From Polyangium fumosum (GTDB lineage: Bacteria > Myxococcota_A > Polyangia > Polyangiales > Polyangiaceae): DNA of 64,000 nucleotides. Both the position numbers and the translations under genes were made by a program. Location: the NCBI RefSeq assembly GCF_005144585.1, contig NZ_SSMQ01000033.1:62001-126000 (forward strand), given 5' to 3'. Numbering within the stretch: the first letter of the stretch is position 1; each line of letters opens with the position of its first letter. The notes under the pieces were generated by a model. The model was not told the origin of the DNA, made no database searches, and worked only from the letters and a program-made list of their open reading frames with translations. Shown in pieces: positions 40,055-49,579 of this stretch.

Positions 40055-41923
40055 ATGCATTGCCCCGAGTGCGGGACCAAGAGAAGCCCCGGCGCCGCCA
40101 CCTGTGGCGCGTGCGGCTTCGCGCTGGCCACGCTCGAGCCGGCGCAGAAAGGCGCCGCCGTCGCGCGCACGATGATGGGCGTGTCGCTCTCGGACCTCGC
40201 CAAAGGTCCGAACGCGGCCCAGGAGGTCGATCCCGACGCGCCCACGCGGGTCATGCCCGGCGCGAAGAACCCGGCGAAGCCCGTCGTCCCGCCGCCGCCC
40301 GAGAACCGCACGATCGTCGGCATGCCCGCGCTCGCGCCGTCGACCGGCGCGAAGCCCACGCCCGCGCAAGCCCCCGCGCAGACGCTGCTCGGCGTCGCCG
40401 CCCCGAAGGCCGCGGCGGCCGGCGCTTCGCCTGCGGTCAAGGCGCCGCCGCCGGCGGAGGGCACGTTGCTCGGCGTGGCGCGGCCGGGGATCGCGCCGCT
40501 CCGCGCGACGGATCCGAGCGCCGAGCCCGCGCGGGCCGGACGCGCGCGCGAGATGCCGCACGAGCTCGGCGCGACGATCGTGCCCGAGGTGATGGAGCGG
40601 CTCCGCGGCGCCAACCACGCGCGGCCGCCCGCCCGCGACCGCGACAGGGACAAGCTCGCGCGCAAGCGCCTCGTCCTGCCGCCCGTGCAGCCACGCGGCG
40701 AGATTCCACGTGAGCGCGTGCGCAAGAACCGAAGGCGCGCGCTGCCGGTGATCCTCACGGCGGGCTTGCTCGTGGTGTTCGCCGGGGTCTTCGCGGTGCT
40801 CTACACGAGCCCGCCGCCGCTCACGGCGCGCGTCCAAGCGACACCCGAAGGGCGCGAGGCCGTGGAGATCGAGTGCCCGAGTTGCCCCGACGGCACGAAG
40901 GTGCAGATCCACGCGGCGAGCGCGGACGTGAAGAAACACGTGGCGCTCGTGACGCTGCCCGCGCCGCTCGCGCTCGGGGAGAACCGGCTCAAGGTGTCGC
41001 TCGACAGGCCCGGCAGCGGGCGCGACGAGTCGGTGGGCGTGACGGTGCACGTGAGTTATCGGCTCCGGCCCGATCTCACGGGGCTCGCCAACGAAAAACC
41101 GTCCGTGCACGTGGCGGTGGAGGCCGTGGGCGGGACGGAGATCACGATCGACGGCAAGCCCGCGGCGGTGAAGGACGGGCCCGCGGTGCACGTGATCGAC
41201 GTGGCCTCGGACTGCACGGGCCCCGCCGACGAACCCGCGACCTTGAAGCGGCGCGTGCCGTACGTCGTGAAGACGGAAGGCGGCGCGCGGGAAGAAGGCG
41301 CGGTCGACGTCGCGGTGGGGATCGTGCCGCTGCACATCGACGCGCCGGGCGCGCGCGTGATCGTGGAGGGCGAGACGTTCGTGCTCGCGGGGCGCACGAT
41401 GAAGGGCGCGGAGGTGCTCGCCGCGGGCAAGCCGATCCAGGTGTCGGCGGATGGATCGTTCGCGCAGCGGATGAGCGTGTCGTCGGTGGGATCGACGAAC
41501 ATCGAGGTGCGCGCGAAGGCGCCGGGGATGGCGCCGCGGATCGTGCCGATCGCGGTGCGGCGCGTGGAGAAGCTCGCAGCCGCGGCGCACGAGTTCATGG
41601 CAGACAAACCGCTCGGCTACGCGGCGTTCGCGGCGGCGCAGGCGAGCGACGTGGGCAAGCCCGCGGTGGTGTCGGGCGAGATCGTCGACGCGCGGACGCA
41701 GAACCACCAGACGATCTTCTTGCTCGACGTGCCGGTGAAGGAGGGCTGCCCGAAGGGGCAAAGTCCTTGCCGCGTGCGGCTCGTGCACGGGTTTCCGAAT
41801 CCGGCGAAGGCGGGCGAGGTGATCACGGCGTATGGTCAGCTCGGCAAGCCGTGGAGCGCGCCGGGCAGCAGCGTGGTGCCCGAGATTCAGGTGGCGTTCA
41901 CGATGCCCGGAGAGCGGAGATGA
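40055..41923 (+). CDS. Zinc-ribbon membrane protein with TxxG motif repeats
   Basis: 622 residues. N-terminus MHCPECGTKRSPGAATCGACG is a double-CxxC zinc ribbon. Residues 30-200 are disordered and hold repeated short motifs (RTMMGV, RTIVGMP, QTLLGV, GTLLGV). Then a transmembrane helix (ALPVILTAGLLVVFAGVFAVLY, about 229-250) and a C-terminal part with beta-rich repeats (EITIDGKPAAVKDGPAVHVIDVASDCTG) and Cys pairs (ECPSCPDG). The cytosolic Thr-Leu/Met/Val-Gly motifs could be phosphorylation or FHA-binding sites; I infer this from their regularity. ATGA overlap with the downstream beta-propeller gene shows an operon. ATG 40055 follows a GTG at 40052; either is possible. Confidence 0.75.
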   Translation: MHCPECGTKRSPGAATCGACGFALATLEPAQKGAAVARTMMGVSLSDLAKGPNAAQEVDPDAPTRVMPGAKNPAKPVVPPPPENRTIVGMPALAPSTGAKPTPAQAPAQTLLGVAAPKAAAAGASPAVKAPPPAEGTLLGVARPGIAPLRATDPSAEPARAGRAREMPHELGATIVPEVMERLRGANHARPPARDRDRDKLARKRLVLPPVQPRGEIPRERVRKNRRRALPVILTAGLLVVFAGVFAVLYTSPPPLTARVQATPEGREAVEIECPSCPDGTKVQIHAASADVKKHVALVTLPAPLALGENRLKVSLDRPGSGRDESVGVTVHVSYRLRPDLTGLANEKPSVHVAVEAVGGTEITIDGKPAAVKDGPAVHVIDVASDCTGPADEPATLKRRVPYVVKTEGGAREEGAVDVAVGIVPLHIDAPGARVIVEGETFVLAGRTMKGAEVLAAGKPIQVSADGSFAQRMSVSSVGSTNIEVRAKAPGMAPRIVPIAVRRVEKLAAAAHEFMADKPLGYAAFAAAQASDVGKPAVVSGEIVDARTQNHQTIFLLDVPVKEGCPKGQSPCRVRLVHGFPNPAKAGEVITAYGQLGKPWSAPGSSVVPEIQVAFTMPGERR

Positions 41924-43185
41924 GCAAGAAGACACCGTCGCGCCTGGGGACGGCGCTCGCCGTGGTGGCAGGGCTCTTGGCGCAGCCCGCGCACGAGAGC
42001 GCGCGCGCGGAGGGGATCGATACGACGCGGCCGTACACGGTGGTCGTAGGTCCGCCGCGCGGGTTTGCGCCGAGCGAGCGGGTGGACGCGCGGCGCACGG
42101 GGCAGAGCAAGTCGCGGCTGCCGTCGGCGCCGGTCGACAAGTGGCGCAGGCACGCCGGGGGCACGATCGAGGTGCCGCCGGTCGTGGACGAGTCGGGGCG
42201 GATCTACGTGGCCATGACCCTGCCGGAGGTGGTCGCGTACGCGCCCGATGGCAAGGAGATCTTCCGGACGCGGCTCGGCAGCGCGCCGGCCATCGCGCCG
42301 CCGGTGCTGACGAGCGACGGGACGCTCCTGCTCGTGACGAGCGCAGGCACGGCGGTGGGCCTCGGGCGCGACGGTCGGGTGCGCTTCGCGACGCCGCTCG
42401 GGCAACGAGGCCGCGACCTCGACGTGGCGCCGCTTTCGCGTTCGGATGGAAGCGTGGTCATCGGGGGGCGAGCGCTGGTGGAGCTCGATCCGAGCGGCGC
42501 GGTGCGGGCGCGGGCGAGCTTGCCGGAGCGCGCGGTGGGGGCGCTGATCGAGGGGCCGGAAGGGACGATCGCGACGGGCGAGGCGGGCGGGGTGTACGTG
42601 TTCCGGCCGCCGAACCCGCCGAAGAAGGTCGGGACGTTCGGCGGGCCGCTGCGGCGCGGGGCCGCGCTCGAAGGCGGGCGGACGCTTCTCGCGGTGGTGG
42701 GTGGGAAGAGCCTCGTGGGGCTCGACCTGAAGACGGGGCTCACGCACGTGCGGGCCGGGGACGTGGGGCTCGGGACGTACGACGAGCCGGTGGCGATCCA
42801 TCCGCGCGGGTTCGCGATGGTGACGACGTCGACGGGGTTGCTCTTCGGGATCGACGCGGCAGGCAACGAGCGGCTGCGGATGGTGCTGGACAAAGGAGCG
42901 CAGCCGACGGGGCCGGATCCGGCGGCGGCGCCGGGGACCGCGGCGGCGACGGGGTTTTTCAATGCGCCGGCGGATGCGAGGTCGAGCCCGGCGCTGCTCG
43001 TGGATGCCGAGGGGCGCGTGGCGTTCGCGCGGCACAATGGGCGGGTGGGGGTGGCGCGGCCGGATGGGAATGTGGCGCTCGCGAGCGAGCGGCTTTGCCC
43101 GGCGCCGGTGGCGATGCAGCCGGCAGGGGACGACAAGCTGGTGGTGGTTTGCCGGGATGGCAGCGTCTGGATGCTGGGGATCTGA
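41920..43185 (+). CDS. Exported PQQ-type beta-propeller protein
   Basis: 421 residues. Signal peptide SRLGTALAVVAGLLAQPAHESARA, then repeats of the type VVDESGRIYVAMTLPEVVAYAPDGKEIFRT, LTSDGTLLLVTSAGTAVGLGRDGRVRF and LVDAEGRVAFARHNGRVGVARPDGNV, i.e. about seven blades of the BamB/PQQ propeller kind. Probably a periplasmic scaffold. Start overlaps the zinc-ribbon protein stop. It is probably the periplasmic partner of that membrane protein. It ends one base before the convergent histidine kinase. Confidence 0.82.
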   Translation: MSKKTPSRLGTALAVVAGLLAQPAHESARAEGIDTTRPYTVVVGPPRGFAPSERVDARRTGQSKSRLPSAPVDKWRRHAGGTIEVPPVVDESGRIYVAMTLPEVVAYAPDGKEIFRTRLGSAPAIAPPVLTSDGTLLLVTSAGTAVGLGRDGRVRFATPLGQRGRDLDVAPLSRSDGSVVIGGRALVELDPSGAVRARASLPERAVGALIEGPEGTIATGEAGGVYVFRPPNPPKKVGTFGGPLRRGAALEGGRTLLAVVGGKSLVGLDLKTGLTHVRAGDVGLGTYDEPVAIHPRGFAMVTTSTGLLFGIDAAGNERLRMVLDKGAQPTGPDPAAAPGTAAATGFFNAPADARSSPALLVDAEGRVAFARHNGRVGVARPDGNVALASERLCPAPVAMQPAGDDKLVVVCRDGSVWMLGI

Positions 43186-43186
43186 T

Positions 43187-45424
43187 TCAGGCCAGCGGGA
43201 TCCGACACACGAATCGCGCGCCGCCGTTGTCTGCGCGCTCCAGGGTGAGCGCGCCGCCGTGCCGCCGGGCGATGTCCCCCGAGATGGACAAACCGAGGCC
43301 GGTACCCTGGCCGCGGGGCTTCGTCGTGAAGAAGGGCTCGAAGATGCGGCTCGCGAGGTCGTCGGGGACGCCCGGGCCATTGTCGCTGACGGCGACGAGG
43401 GCCGCCCCGCCGTCGCGGCGGGCCTCGATGAGGATCCGAGGCGTCGGTTTGTTGGGGCGCTGGTCGGTCTCGAGGGCCTGAATGGCATTGACGAGCAGGT
43501 TCATGCACACCTGGCTCATCTCGCCCGAGCGGCAGAGGACCTCGGGCACGTCGCCGTACCGCTTTTCGACCTCGATGCCGGCGTCGCGCAGGCGCCGGCC
43601 GAGCAGGACGAGGGTCTCCTCGATGCCGGCGACGAGGTCCGTGGGCACGACCTCGCCGGGCGACCGGGAGAAACTCTTCAGGTTGCCGACGATGCGGACC
43701 GCGCGGTCGCTGGCGCGGCGGAGCAGGTGCGAGATGCCGACGAGGTCTTCGAGGGCGGCGTCGACGTCGAGCTCCTTCATGGTGCATTCGAGTTCGTGCC
43801 TGCGCGCCGCAGAGAGCTCGGGCAAGGCCGCGCGGAAGGCGGCGAGGGTCTGGCCGAGTTCGGAGGAGAGGCGCTCGAGGGGCGCAGCGGCGCCCGCGAT
43901 GGCCGTGAGCGGGTTGTAGATTTCGTGCGCGACACCGGCGAAGAGCTCGCCGATCGAGGCGAGGCGCTCGCCCTGGACGAGGGCGGCCTGGGCGCGGCGG
44001 AGCTCGTCGAGGGTCTTCGTGAGCTCGGCCGTACGAGCGGCGACGTTTTCTTCGAGGCCGGCGCGCTCGCGTTCGAGCTCGGCGATGGTGCCGGCGAGGC
44101 GGACGCGCATGCGCTCGATGCTCTCGCCGAGCCCGACGACCTCCACGGGCCCAGTGACGGGCGGCGCCGCCGCGTCGAGCGCGCCGCCGGCCACGCGATC
44201 GGCGGCCCCGGCGAGCACGGCGAGGGGGCGGCTGAGCTCACGCGCGGCGCGGGCCACGACGCCGAGCGCGGCGACGATCATGGTGCCGAACGCGGCGATG
44301 AGGGCGGCGATGGCGTCGACGTCCTGGCGCAGGTCGCTGCCGACGGAGAGGGCCCGGTAGAGGCCGACGGAGGCGAAGAGGGAGAGCGTGGTGGTGAAGA
44401 GGAGCGGCAGGCCGAAATCGCGCAGCATGCGGCGGCGCAGGTTGAGGGGCTCGGCGAGCATGGCCACGCCGGAGCCGGTCCAGGCCCGCAGCCGTTCGAG
44501 GATGGGCGCGACGGTGTCGCGGTCCCAGGCGCGCTGATAAAAAGAGACGCCAAACGCGAAGAGAATGCCGAGGCAGATCTGCGTGAGGCCGTCGGCGAGG
44601 GACCAGGCGGCGCGGCCGGGTCGGGCATAAAAGACGCCGATGGTGATGAAGGCCGACCAGACGGTGAAGTTCAGGTAGGAGAGGGTGCTCGGCAAGGCCT
44701 CGGCCTGGGCGAGGGCGCGCTCGTGAAGGGCGCGGTCGCCGGTCGGGCCGGCGGCGAGGGCGCGGGCGACGCGGCGGGTGGCGGGGCGGATGGCGAACGT
44801 GAAGCCGATGGTGCCGACGAGGGCGAGCGCCGGGACGAATTCGAGCCAGGCCTTGAAGAGGACGGGGCTCTGCGTGCGGAGGAAGGCGACGCAAAAGAGC
44901 ATGAGGGTGTGGCCGCCGACGATGCCGGCGACCATGGCGGACTCGGCGAGTTTGTCGCGGAGGTTGCCGATGTCGGTGGAGGTTTCGGCGGGGGCGGTTT
45001 GGCCGAGCGCGGCGGTCGTCGTCTCCTCGGGGATCAGGCGGCGATAGAAGGCGCGACGGATGCCGCCGGCCATGAGGCCGAAGCCGGCGGCGGCGAAGAG
45101 GACGCGGGAGCCGATGTGCGGGACGAGGGGGCTGACCGCGAGGGGCCAGGAGAGCGTGCGGACGAGGGCGGCGACGAAGAGGCCCCGGGGGCCGCGGCGG
45201 ACGAGGGCCGGGCCGGCGAGGGCGGAGAGGGAGAGGGAGACGACGCCGATGGTGATGGCGAAAGGCAGGGCCGCGGAGAGGGCGTCGGGGACGACGGTCC
45301 AGACGAAGAGGAGCGCGGAGAAGGCTTCCCAGGCGGCGGCGAGCAGCTCGGCCTGCAGGTGGCTCGGGGCCTTCGGGGGGCGGATGGTGGAGGGCGGGGG
45401 GAGGGTGCGGCGCTGCGGAGCCAT
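43187..45424 (-). CDS. Membrane sensor histidine kinase
   Basis: 745 residues. About eight hydrophobic segments in the first 390 residues form a multi-pass sensor. A linker/HAMP-like region and coiled coil (IERMRVRLAGTIAELERERAGLEENVAARTAELTKTLDELRRAQAAL) leads to the H-box AHEIYNPL (His about 498). The catalytic domain has the N-box NLLVNAIQAL, G1 DNGPGVPDD, F-box FEPFFTTK and G2 GQGTGLGLS. The H-box has Tyr where HEINNPL is common. No response regulator is adjacent. Convergent with the beta-propeller gene, divergent from the L,D-transpeptidase. Confidence 0.92.
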   Translation of the reverse strand: MAPQRRTLPPPSTIRPPKAPSHLQAELLAAAWEAFSALLFVWTVVPDALSAALPFAITIGVVSLSLSALAGPALVRRGPRGLFVAALVRTLSWPLAVSPLVPHIGSRVLFAAAGFGLMAGGIRRAFYRRLIPEETTTAALGQTAPAETSTDIGNLRDKLAESAMVAGIVGGHTLMLFCVAFLRTQSPVLFKAWLEFVPALALVGTIGFTFAIRPATRRVARALAAGPTGDRALHERALAQAEALPSTLSYLNFTVWSAFITIGVFYARPGRAAWSLADGLTQICLGILFAFGVSFYQRAWDRDTVAPILERLRAWTGSGVAMLAEPLNLRRRMLRDFGLPLLFTTTLSLFASVGLYRALSVGSDLRQDVDAIAALIAAFGTMIVAALGVVARAARELSRPLAVLAGAADRVAGGALDAAAPPVTGPVEVVGLGESIERMRVRLAGTIAELERERAGLEENVAARTAELTKTLDELRRAQAALVQGERLASIGELFAGVAHEIYNPLTAIAGAAAPLERLSSELGQTLAAFRAALPELSAARRHELECTMKELDVDAALEDLVGISHLLRRASDRAVRIVGNLKSFSRSPGEVVPTDLVAGIEETLVLLGRRLRDAGIEVEKRYGDVPEVLCRSGEMSQVCMNLLVNAIQALETDQRPNKPTPRILIEARRDGGAALVAVSDNGPGVPDDLASRIFEPFFTTKPRGQGTGLGLSISGDIARRHGGALTLERADNGGARFVCRIPLA

Positions 45425-45506
45425 GGAGCGTGGAGCGATGCTACGGGTTTTTCGGCGCGGCGGAGTTGCGCCGGCGGGCGAATCCGGGGCATAGCTGGGG
45501 GGCAGG

Positions 45507-47132
45507 ATGCGCGGCTACCTTCTCGCACCGTTCGTGCTCGCGGTCGGATGTGGTCCGGCGGAGCCCGCGCTCGCGCCGCCGCGGGAGGCGCCGGTCGCCG
45601 TGGCCGCAACCGCGCCCGCTGCCGTTTCCGCTGCCGTTTCCGCTTCCGCTCCCGCTCCCGCTCCCGCTGCCGCTTCCGCTTCCGCTTCCGCTGCCGCTTC
45701 CGCTTCCGCTTCCGCTTCCGCTCCCGCTCCCATTGCCCACCCCGCGCCGGCGGCTCCTCCCGGCCCGCGCCTGTATGCCGTCGAGGGCATTCCCTGGATT
45801 TTCCCCACGCCCGAGAAAAAGGGCGAGCGCTACCTCGGGTACATCCGGGTCGGTGAATCGGTCGCCTTGAAAAAGCCGGAGCCCGTGCGCGGCGCGGGGT
45901 GCGCGCGGGGGTTCTGGGCGATCGAGCCGCGCGGGTACGTCTGCAACGACCCCCTCGTCTCGCGCGAGCCTCCGCCCGAGGTCCGCCCCGCGTTCGACGC
46001 GACGTTGCCCGTGGCCGGGCCCTTCCCCTACAAATACGCCATCTCCAATGGCGCGCCCATGTACAACCGCGTGCCCACGCCGCGCGAGCAGGCGCGCATC
46101 GAGCGGCTCCTCGGCCCCGCCGGCGAGTTCGAGCCGCTCTCCAAGTTCCTCTCCGCCCACGAGGACCTCGCCGCGCCCCAGCCGATCACGCCCGCCGACC
46201 CGCTGCCCGTGTTCCTCGAAGGCGGCAAAATGGTGCGTCCGGGTCGATTCGATCTCGTGCGGCAGAACATTCCGCATGGATCCATGCTCTCGTACACGAA
46301 GGCGTTCGCCGCCGAGGGACGCACGTTCCTGCTCTCGGTGGACCTCACGGTCGTGCCCGCCGACCGCGTGCGCCCGTTCCGCCCGAGCACCTTCCACGGC
46401 GTCCGCCTCGGCGACGACGTCTCCTTGCCCCTCGCCTGGTTCCGCAAATCGCCGCGCGCGAAATGGCGCAAGCTCCCGGACGGCGCCTTGGAGCGCACGG
46501 GGACGTCGTTCCCGGCGCGCTCGTATGTGATGCTCACCGGCCAGTCCACGCAGCACGCGGGGGCCACGTACCTCGAAACGAAGGAGCGCGAGGGCGGGCA
46601 GCCCGTGTGGGTGGAGCAATCCGATGCGACCGTGGTCGAGCCGCGGCCGAAGCTGCCGTTCGGCGTGCGCGAAGGGACGAAATGGGTGCACGTGCGGATC
46701 ACGCAAGGCACGCTCGTCGCGTACGAGGGGCTCAAGCCCGTGTTTGCCACGCTCATTTCGCCGGGATCGGGCGGCGTGCCGGTGAAGGGGATCGACAACG
46801 TGAAGGCGAGCACGACGCCGACCGGGACGTTTTACGTGACGTTCAAGGACAAGGCGGCCACGATGTCGCCCGAAAAGGGCGAGGACCGCTCGTTCTGGAT
46901 CGCCGACGTCCCCCACACGCAGTACTTCCACCCGCCCTTCGCGCTCCACGCGGCCTACTGGCACGAGCGCTTCGGCGAGCCGACGAGCGCCGGCTGCGTG
47001 AACCTCTCGCCGATCGACGCCGAAACGCTGTTTCATTGGACCGACCCGCCCGTGCCCCCCGGCTGGCAGGGCGCCGCGGGCGCAGGTGCCCCCGAGAACG
47101 GGCCCACGACGGCCGTGGTCATTTCGAGGTAG
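45507..47132 (+). CDS. L,D-transpeptidase (YkuD) lipoprotein with Ser/Ala-rich linker
   Basis: 541 residues. Lipobox after MRGYLLAPFVLAVGC. Residues 25-80 are a low-complexity Ser/Ala/Pro linker. The C-terminal YkuD domain has HERFGEPTSAGCVNLSPID with catalytic Cys, and ASTTPTGTFYVTFKDK earlier, typical of peptidoglycan cross-linking L,D-transpeptidases. A mid-region of about 250 residues between linker and YkuD is unrecognised. An outer-membrane or periplasmic enzyme making 3-3 cross-links or attaching proteins to the wall. Confidence 0.9.
   Translation: MRGYLLAPFVLAVGCGPAEPALAPPREAPVAVAATAPAAVSAAVSASAPAPAPAAASASASAAASASASASAPAPIAHPAPAAPPGPRLYAVEGIPWIFPTPEKKGERYLGYIRVGESVALKKPEPVRGAGCARGFWAIEPRGYVCNDPLVSREPPPEVRPAFDATLPVAGPFPYKYAISNGAPMYNRVPTPREQARIERLLGPAGEFEPLSKFLSAHEDLAAPQPITPADPLPVFLEGGKMVRPGRFDLVRQNIPHGSMLSYTKAFAAEGRTFLLSVDLTVVPADRVRPFRPSTFHGVRLGDDVSLPLAWFRKSPRAKWRKLPDGALERTGTSFPARSYVMLTGQSTQHAGATYLETKEREGGQPVWVEQSDATVVEPRPKLPFGVREGTKWVHVRITQGTLVAYEGLKPVFATLISPGSGGVPVKGIDNVKASTTPTGTFYVTFKDKAATMSPEKGEDRSFWIADVPHTQYFHPPFALHAAYWHERFGEPTSAGCVNLSPIDAETLFHWTDPPVPPGWQGAAGAGAPENGPTTAVVISR
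45616..45735. repeat. Hexanucleotide (TCCGCT/TCCCGCT-type) microsatellite in the L,D-transpeptidase gene
   Basis: Runs of TCCGCT, with TTCCGCT and TCCCGCT variants, encode the Ser-Ala/Pro-Ala linker. Slippage would change the linker length by two residues and keep the frame. Confidence 0.75.
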
Positions 47133-47186
47133 AATCGTCACATGCCGCCTTGCGTCGCGTGGAATCGATGGCCATCGTGAGGCCCC

Positions 47187-47576
47187 ATGCGAACCGAGAT
47201 CCGACGTAGCACCTGGGTCAAGCCCCTCCTCTCCGTATTCGGCGGAACGGCCGAGCGATCGTACGTCGACATCAAAGGCGACGAGATTCACGTTCGTTTC
47301 GGCTGGCTCTTCGACGAGCGGATCCCGCTCTCGCGCGTCACCTCGGTCGAGCGCGCGCGCTGGCCGCTGCTCGGCGGGCTCGGTTGGCGCACCAATTTCG
47401 TCGATACCGTCGCGGTCGTCGGGTCGTACGACGACGTGGTGCGCATCCGCCTCGCGCCGGCCTTGCCGATGCGCGTGCTCCTGCGCGTGCCGGCCGAGAC
47501 GTTGTATGTCTCGGTCGAGGATCCGGACGCGTTCGTCGCCGAGGTGCGGCGCCGGATCGCCTCGCGGGTGTCCTGA
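47187..47576 (+). CDS. Unknown small protein (PH-like?)
   Basis: 129 residues, unrecognised, no signal peptide. Alternating strands (RSYVDIKGDEIHVRFGWLFDERIPLSRVTSVERARWPLLGGLGWR, VAVVGSYDDVVRIRLAPALP) suggest a compact beta-rich, PH-domain-like fold. Stop lies one base before the alpha/beta hydrolase ATG, so the two are probably expressed together. Confidence 0.7.
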   Translation: MRTEIRRSTWVKPLLSVFGGTAERSYVDIKGDEIHVRFGWLFDERIPLSRVTSVERARWPLLGGLGWRTNFVDTVAVVGSYDDVVRIRLAPALPMRVLLRVPAETLYVSVEDPDAFVAEVRRRIASRVS

Positions 47577-47577
47577 G

Positions 47578-48510
47578 ATGAGCTTCCCCGCGTTTCACCC
47601 GTTCCGCTCCGCCGAGGCCCGCGCGCGGTTCCTCGCCCGCTACGACGAGCGCGCCGCGCGCTGGCCCGTCCCCTGCGAAGGCCGCGAGGTCGATACGTCG
47701 CTCGGGCGCACGTTCGTCCGGGTGAGCGGACGCGCGGGCGCCCCGCCGCTCGTGCTCCTGCATGGGGTCTCGGGCAGCTCGCTCCAATGGGGGCCGAACA
47801 TCGCGAGGCTCGCCGAGCGGTTCGAGGTCTTCGCCGTCGACGGCATTCACGATTGCGGCCGGAGCGTCTATTCGAGGCCCGCGAAGGATGGAGCCGACTA
47901 CGCGAAATGGGTCGACGAGGTCGCGACGGGGCTCGGGATCCGGTCGGATTTCGCGCTCGCGGGGCTCTCGTACGGCGGGTGGATCGCGAGCCAGTATGGG
48001 CTGCGATATCCCCAGCGGGTGCGAGGCCTCGTGCTCGTCGCGCCGGCGAACACCGTGCTGCCCATCCTAGGGAAATGGATGGCGCGCGCCATCTTGACCG
48101 CCCTGCCCATCCCGTGGCTCACGCGGAGCTTCATGCAATGGATGCTCGCGGACACGGCGGCGCAGGGCGAGGTGGGCCGGAAGCTCGTCGAGGAGGTGAG
48201 CGGAGACTCCTACCTGGCGGCGCGATCCTTTGCGTGGAAGCCCATGACGCAGCCGACGGTGCTCGGTGACGAGGAGCTCCAGGCGTTGCCCCGGCCGACG
48301 TATCTGATCGTGGGGGAAAACGAGACGATTTATTCGGCGAAGGACGCGATTGCGCGGGTGAAGCGCGTCGCGCCGCACATCCAGACGGAGCTCGTGCCGA
48401 ACGCGGGGCACGATGTCACGCTCGCCCAGGCGGATCACTTCAACACGCTGCTGCTCTCGTGGCTGGGTGAAGGCGGGGCGGCGGCGACCGCTACCGAGCC
48501 TGCTGGATAG
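47578..48510 (+). CDS. Alpha/beta hydrolase
   Basis: 310 residues. Oxyanion loop LLHGVSGSSLQWGPN, nucleophile elbow GLSYGGW, and late catalytic His in PNAGHDVTLAQADHF; an acidic residue in IVGENETIYS. All parts of the triad are in place. Substrate unknown (ester or C-C bond hydrolase). Short gap to the preceding small protein. The end overlaps the convergent membrane protein gene by 20 bases. Confidence 0.9.
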   Translation: MSFPAFHPFRSAEARARFLARYDERAARWPVPCEGREVDTSLGRTFVRVSGRAGAPPLVLLHGVSGSSLQWGPNIARLAERFEVFAVDGIHDCGRSVYSRPAKDGADYAKWVDEVATGLGIRSDFALAGLSYGGWIASQYGLRYPQRVRGLVLVAPANTVLPILGKWMARAILTALPIPWLTRSFMQWMLADTAAQGEVGRKLVEEVSGDSYLAARSFAWKPMTQPTVLGDEELQALPRPTYLIVGENETIYSAKDAIARVKRVAPHIQTELVPNAGHDVTLAQADHFNTLLLSWLGEGGAAATATEPAG

Positions 48511-49522
48511 CCTGGAACGCGTCGTTCTGGCAGGTGTACGCCGGCCACATCGTGTCGCACCGGAATTGCACGTAAAGCTCTGTCACGAAGCGCGCATGGG
48601 CGAGGCCGTGCGCGCCCAGGATCACGCCCATCAGCGCCAAACTCGTCACCCCACGCCGAACCGCGCGGCGCAGCGCGCCGAGGGCCTGCGCGGGATTGCC
48701 CTGCACGAGCTCGACGGCGCGATCGCGGCCTCGATACGCAGCGGCGCTCCGCGCGAGGCGTGAAGCGATGTCGTCGCCGAGGCCGAGATCGACACGTGGA
48801 ACCGAGGGATCCACGAGCGGCGCGATGCCCTCCTCGTCGGCCTGGAGCCCCGGCGCGAGCGCCACTTGCGCCCGCTTCAAAGCGCGAAGGTCGGCGGCGA
48901 GGACGACGAGCGTCACGAGGGCTGTCGCGAGCAGGATGAAGAGCGCCGGGAAGGGTGGTTCGACCTCGTCCATCCGCGCCGCGGGCCAATCGAGGGCCGC
49001 GAGCAACGTGGCCGCGGAGAGGGCGGCCGCGAGGATCCCCCACACGGCGCGGCGATCGCTGCCCGCGACGATCGAGCCGAGGCGGGCCCGCTGCGCGCGG
49101 CGCGCGGACGCGAGGACGAGCAGGCAAACGGGCAAGAAGAGGACCGCGGAAACGGCCCCGCTCACGGCGCCGCCGAGCGTGCCGCCCTGCGCGCCGTCGA
49201 GGCCCGCGACGAGCGCGCCGGCCGCGGCGCCCGCGAGGAGCACGAGGAAGACGTGGTACCCGATCCGGTCCGTCCGCGAGCGCGTCTCCGGGTCGGGGGC
49301 TTCGATCTCGTACCCATACCGCCACCCGAGGCAAAGCTTCTTCAGGAGCACGCCGGTGGCGGCGCCGATGAGCGTGGTGCCGAGGGCCGCGAGGGGTTTG
49401 ACCTCGTCGTACGTGACGCCGACGAGCGGGTTCGCGAGCAGGCCCGCGGAGAGCCAGCCGGCGGCGGCGCCGGCGATCGCGAACGGGGGAGCGAGCTGCG
49501 GAAAACGGGATCCGTCGGCCAT
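48491..49522 (-). CDS. Multi-pass membrane protein, unknown function
   Basis: 343 residues. At least six hydrophobic segments (FAIAGAAAGWLSAGLLANPL, LAALGTTLIGAATGVLL, HVFLVLLAGAAAGALVAGL, LFLPVCLLVLA, FILLATALVTLVVLAADL, SLALMGVILGAHGLAHA). A soluble loop between residues 235 and 290 is charged. The C-terminus is outside-type with two Cys (FRCDTMWPAYTCQND). Not matched to a transporter family. GGAGG-type ribosome site before ATG 49522. Confidence 0.75.
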   Translation of the reverse strand: MADGSRFPQLAPPFAIAGAAAGWLSAGLLANPLVGVTYDEVKPLAALGTTLIGAATGVLLKKLCLGWRYGYEIEAPDPETRSRTDRIGYHVFLVLLAGAAAGALVAGLDGAQGGTLGGAVSGAVSAVLFLPVCLLVLASARRAQRARLGSIVAGSDRRAVWGILAAALSAATLLAALDWPAARMDEVEPPFPALFILLATALVTLVVLAADLRALKRAQVALAPGLQADEEGIAPLVDPSVPRVDLGLGDDIASRLARSAAAYRGRDRAVELVQGNPAQALGALRRAVRRGVTSLALMGVILGAHGLAHARFVTELYVQFRCDTMWPAYTCQNDAFQAIQQAR

Positions 49523-49579
49523 CGGAGCCTCCTTGTCCCGAGGGGGACGCGCGAGGCCCGGCCGTCCTTGGGCCGAACG

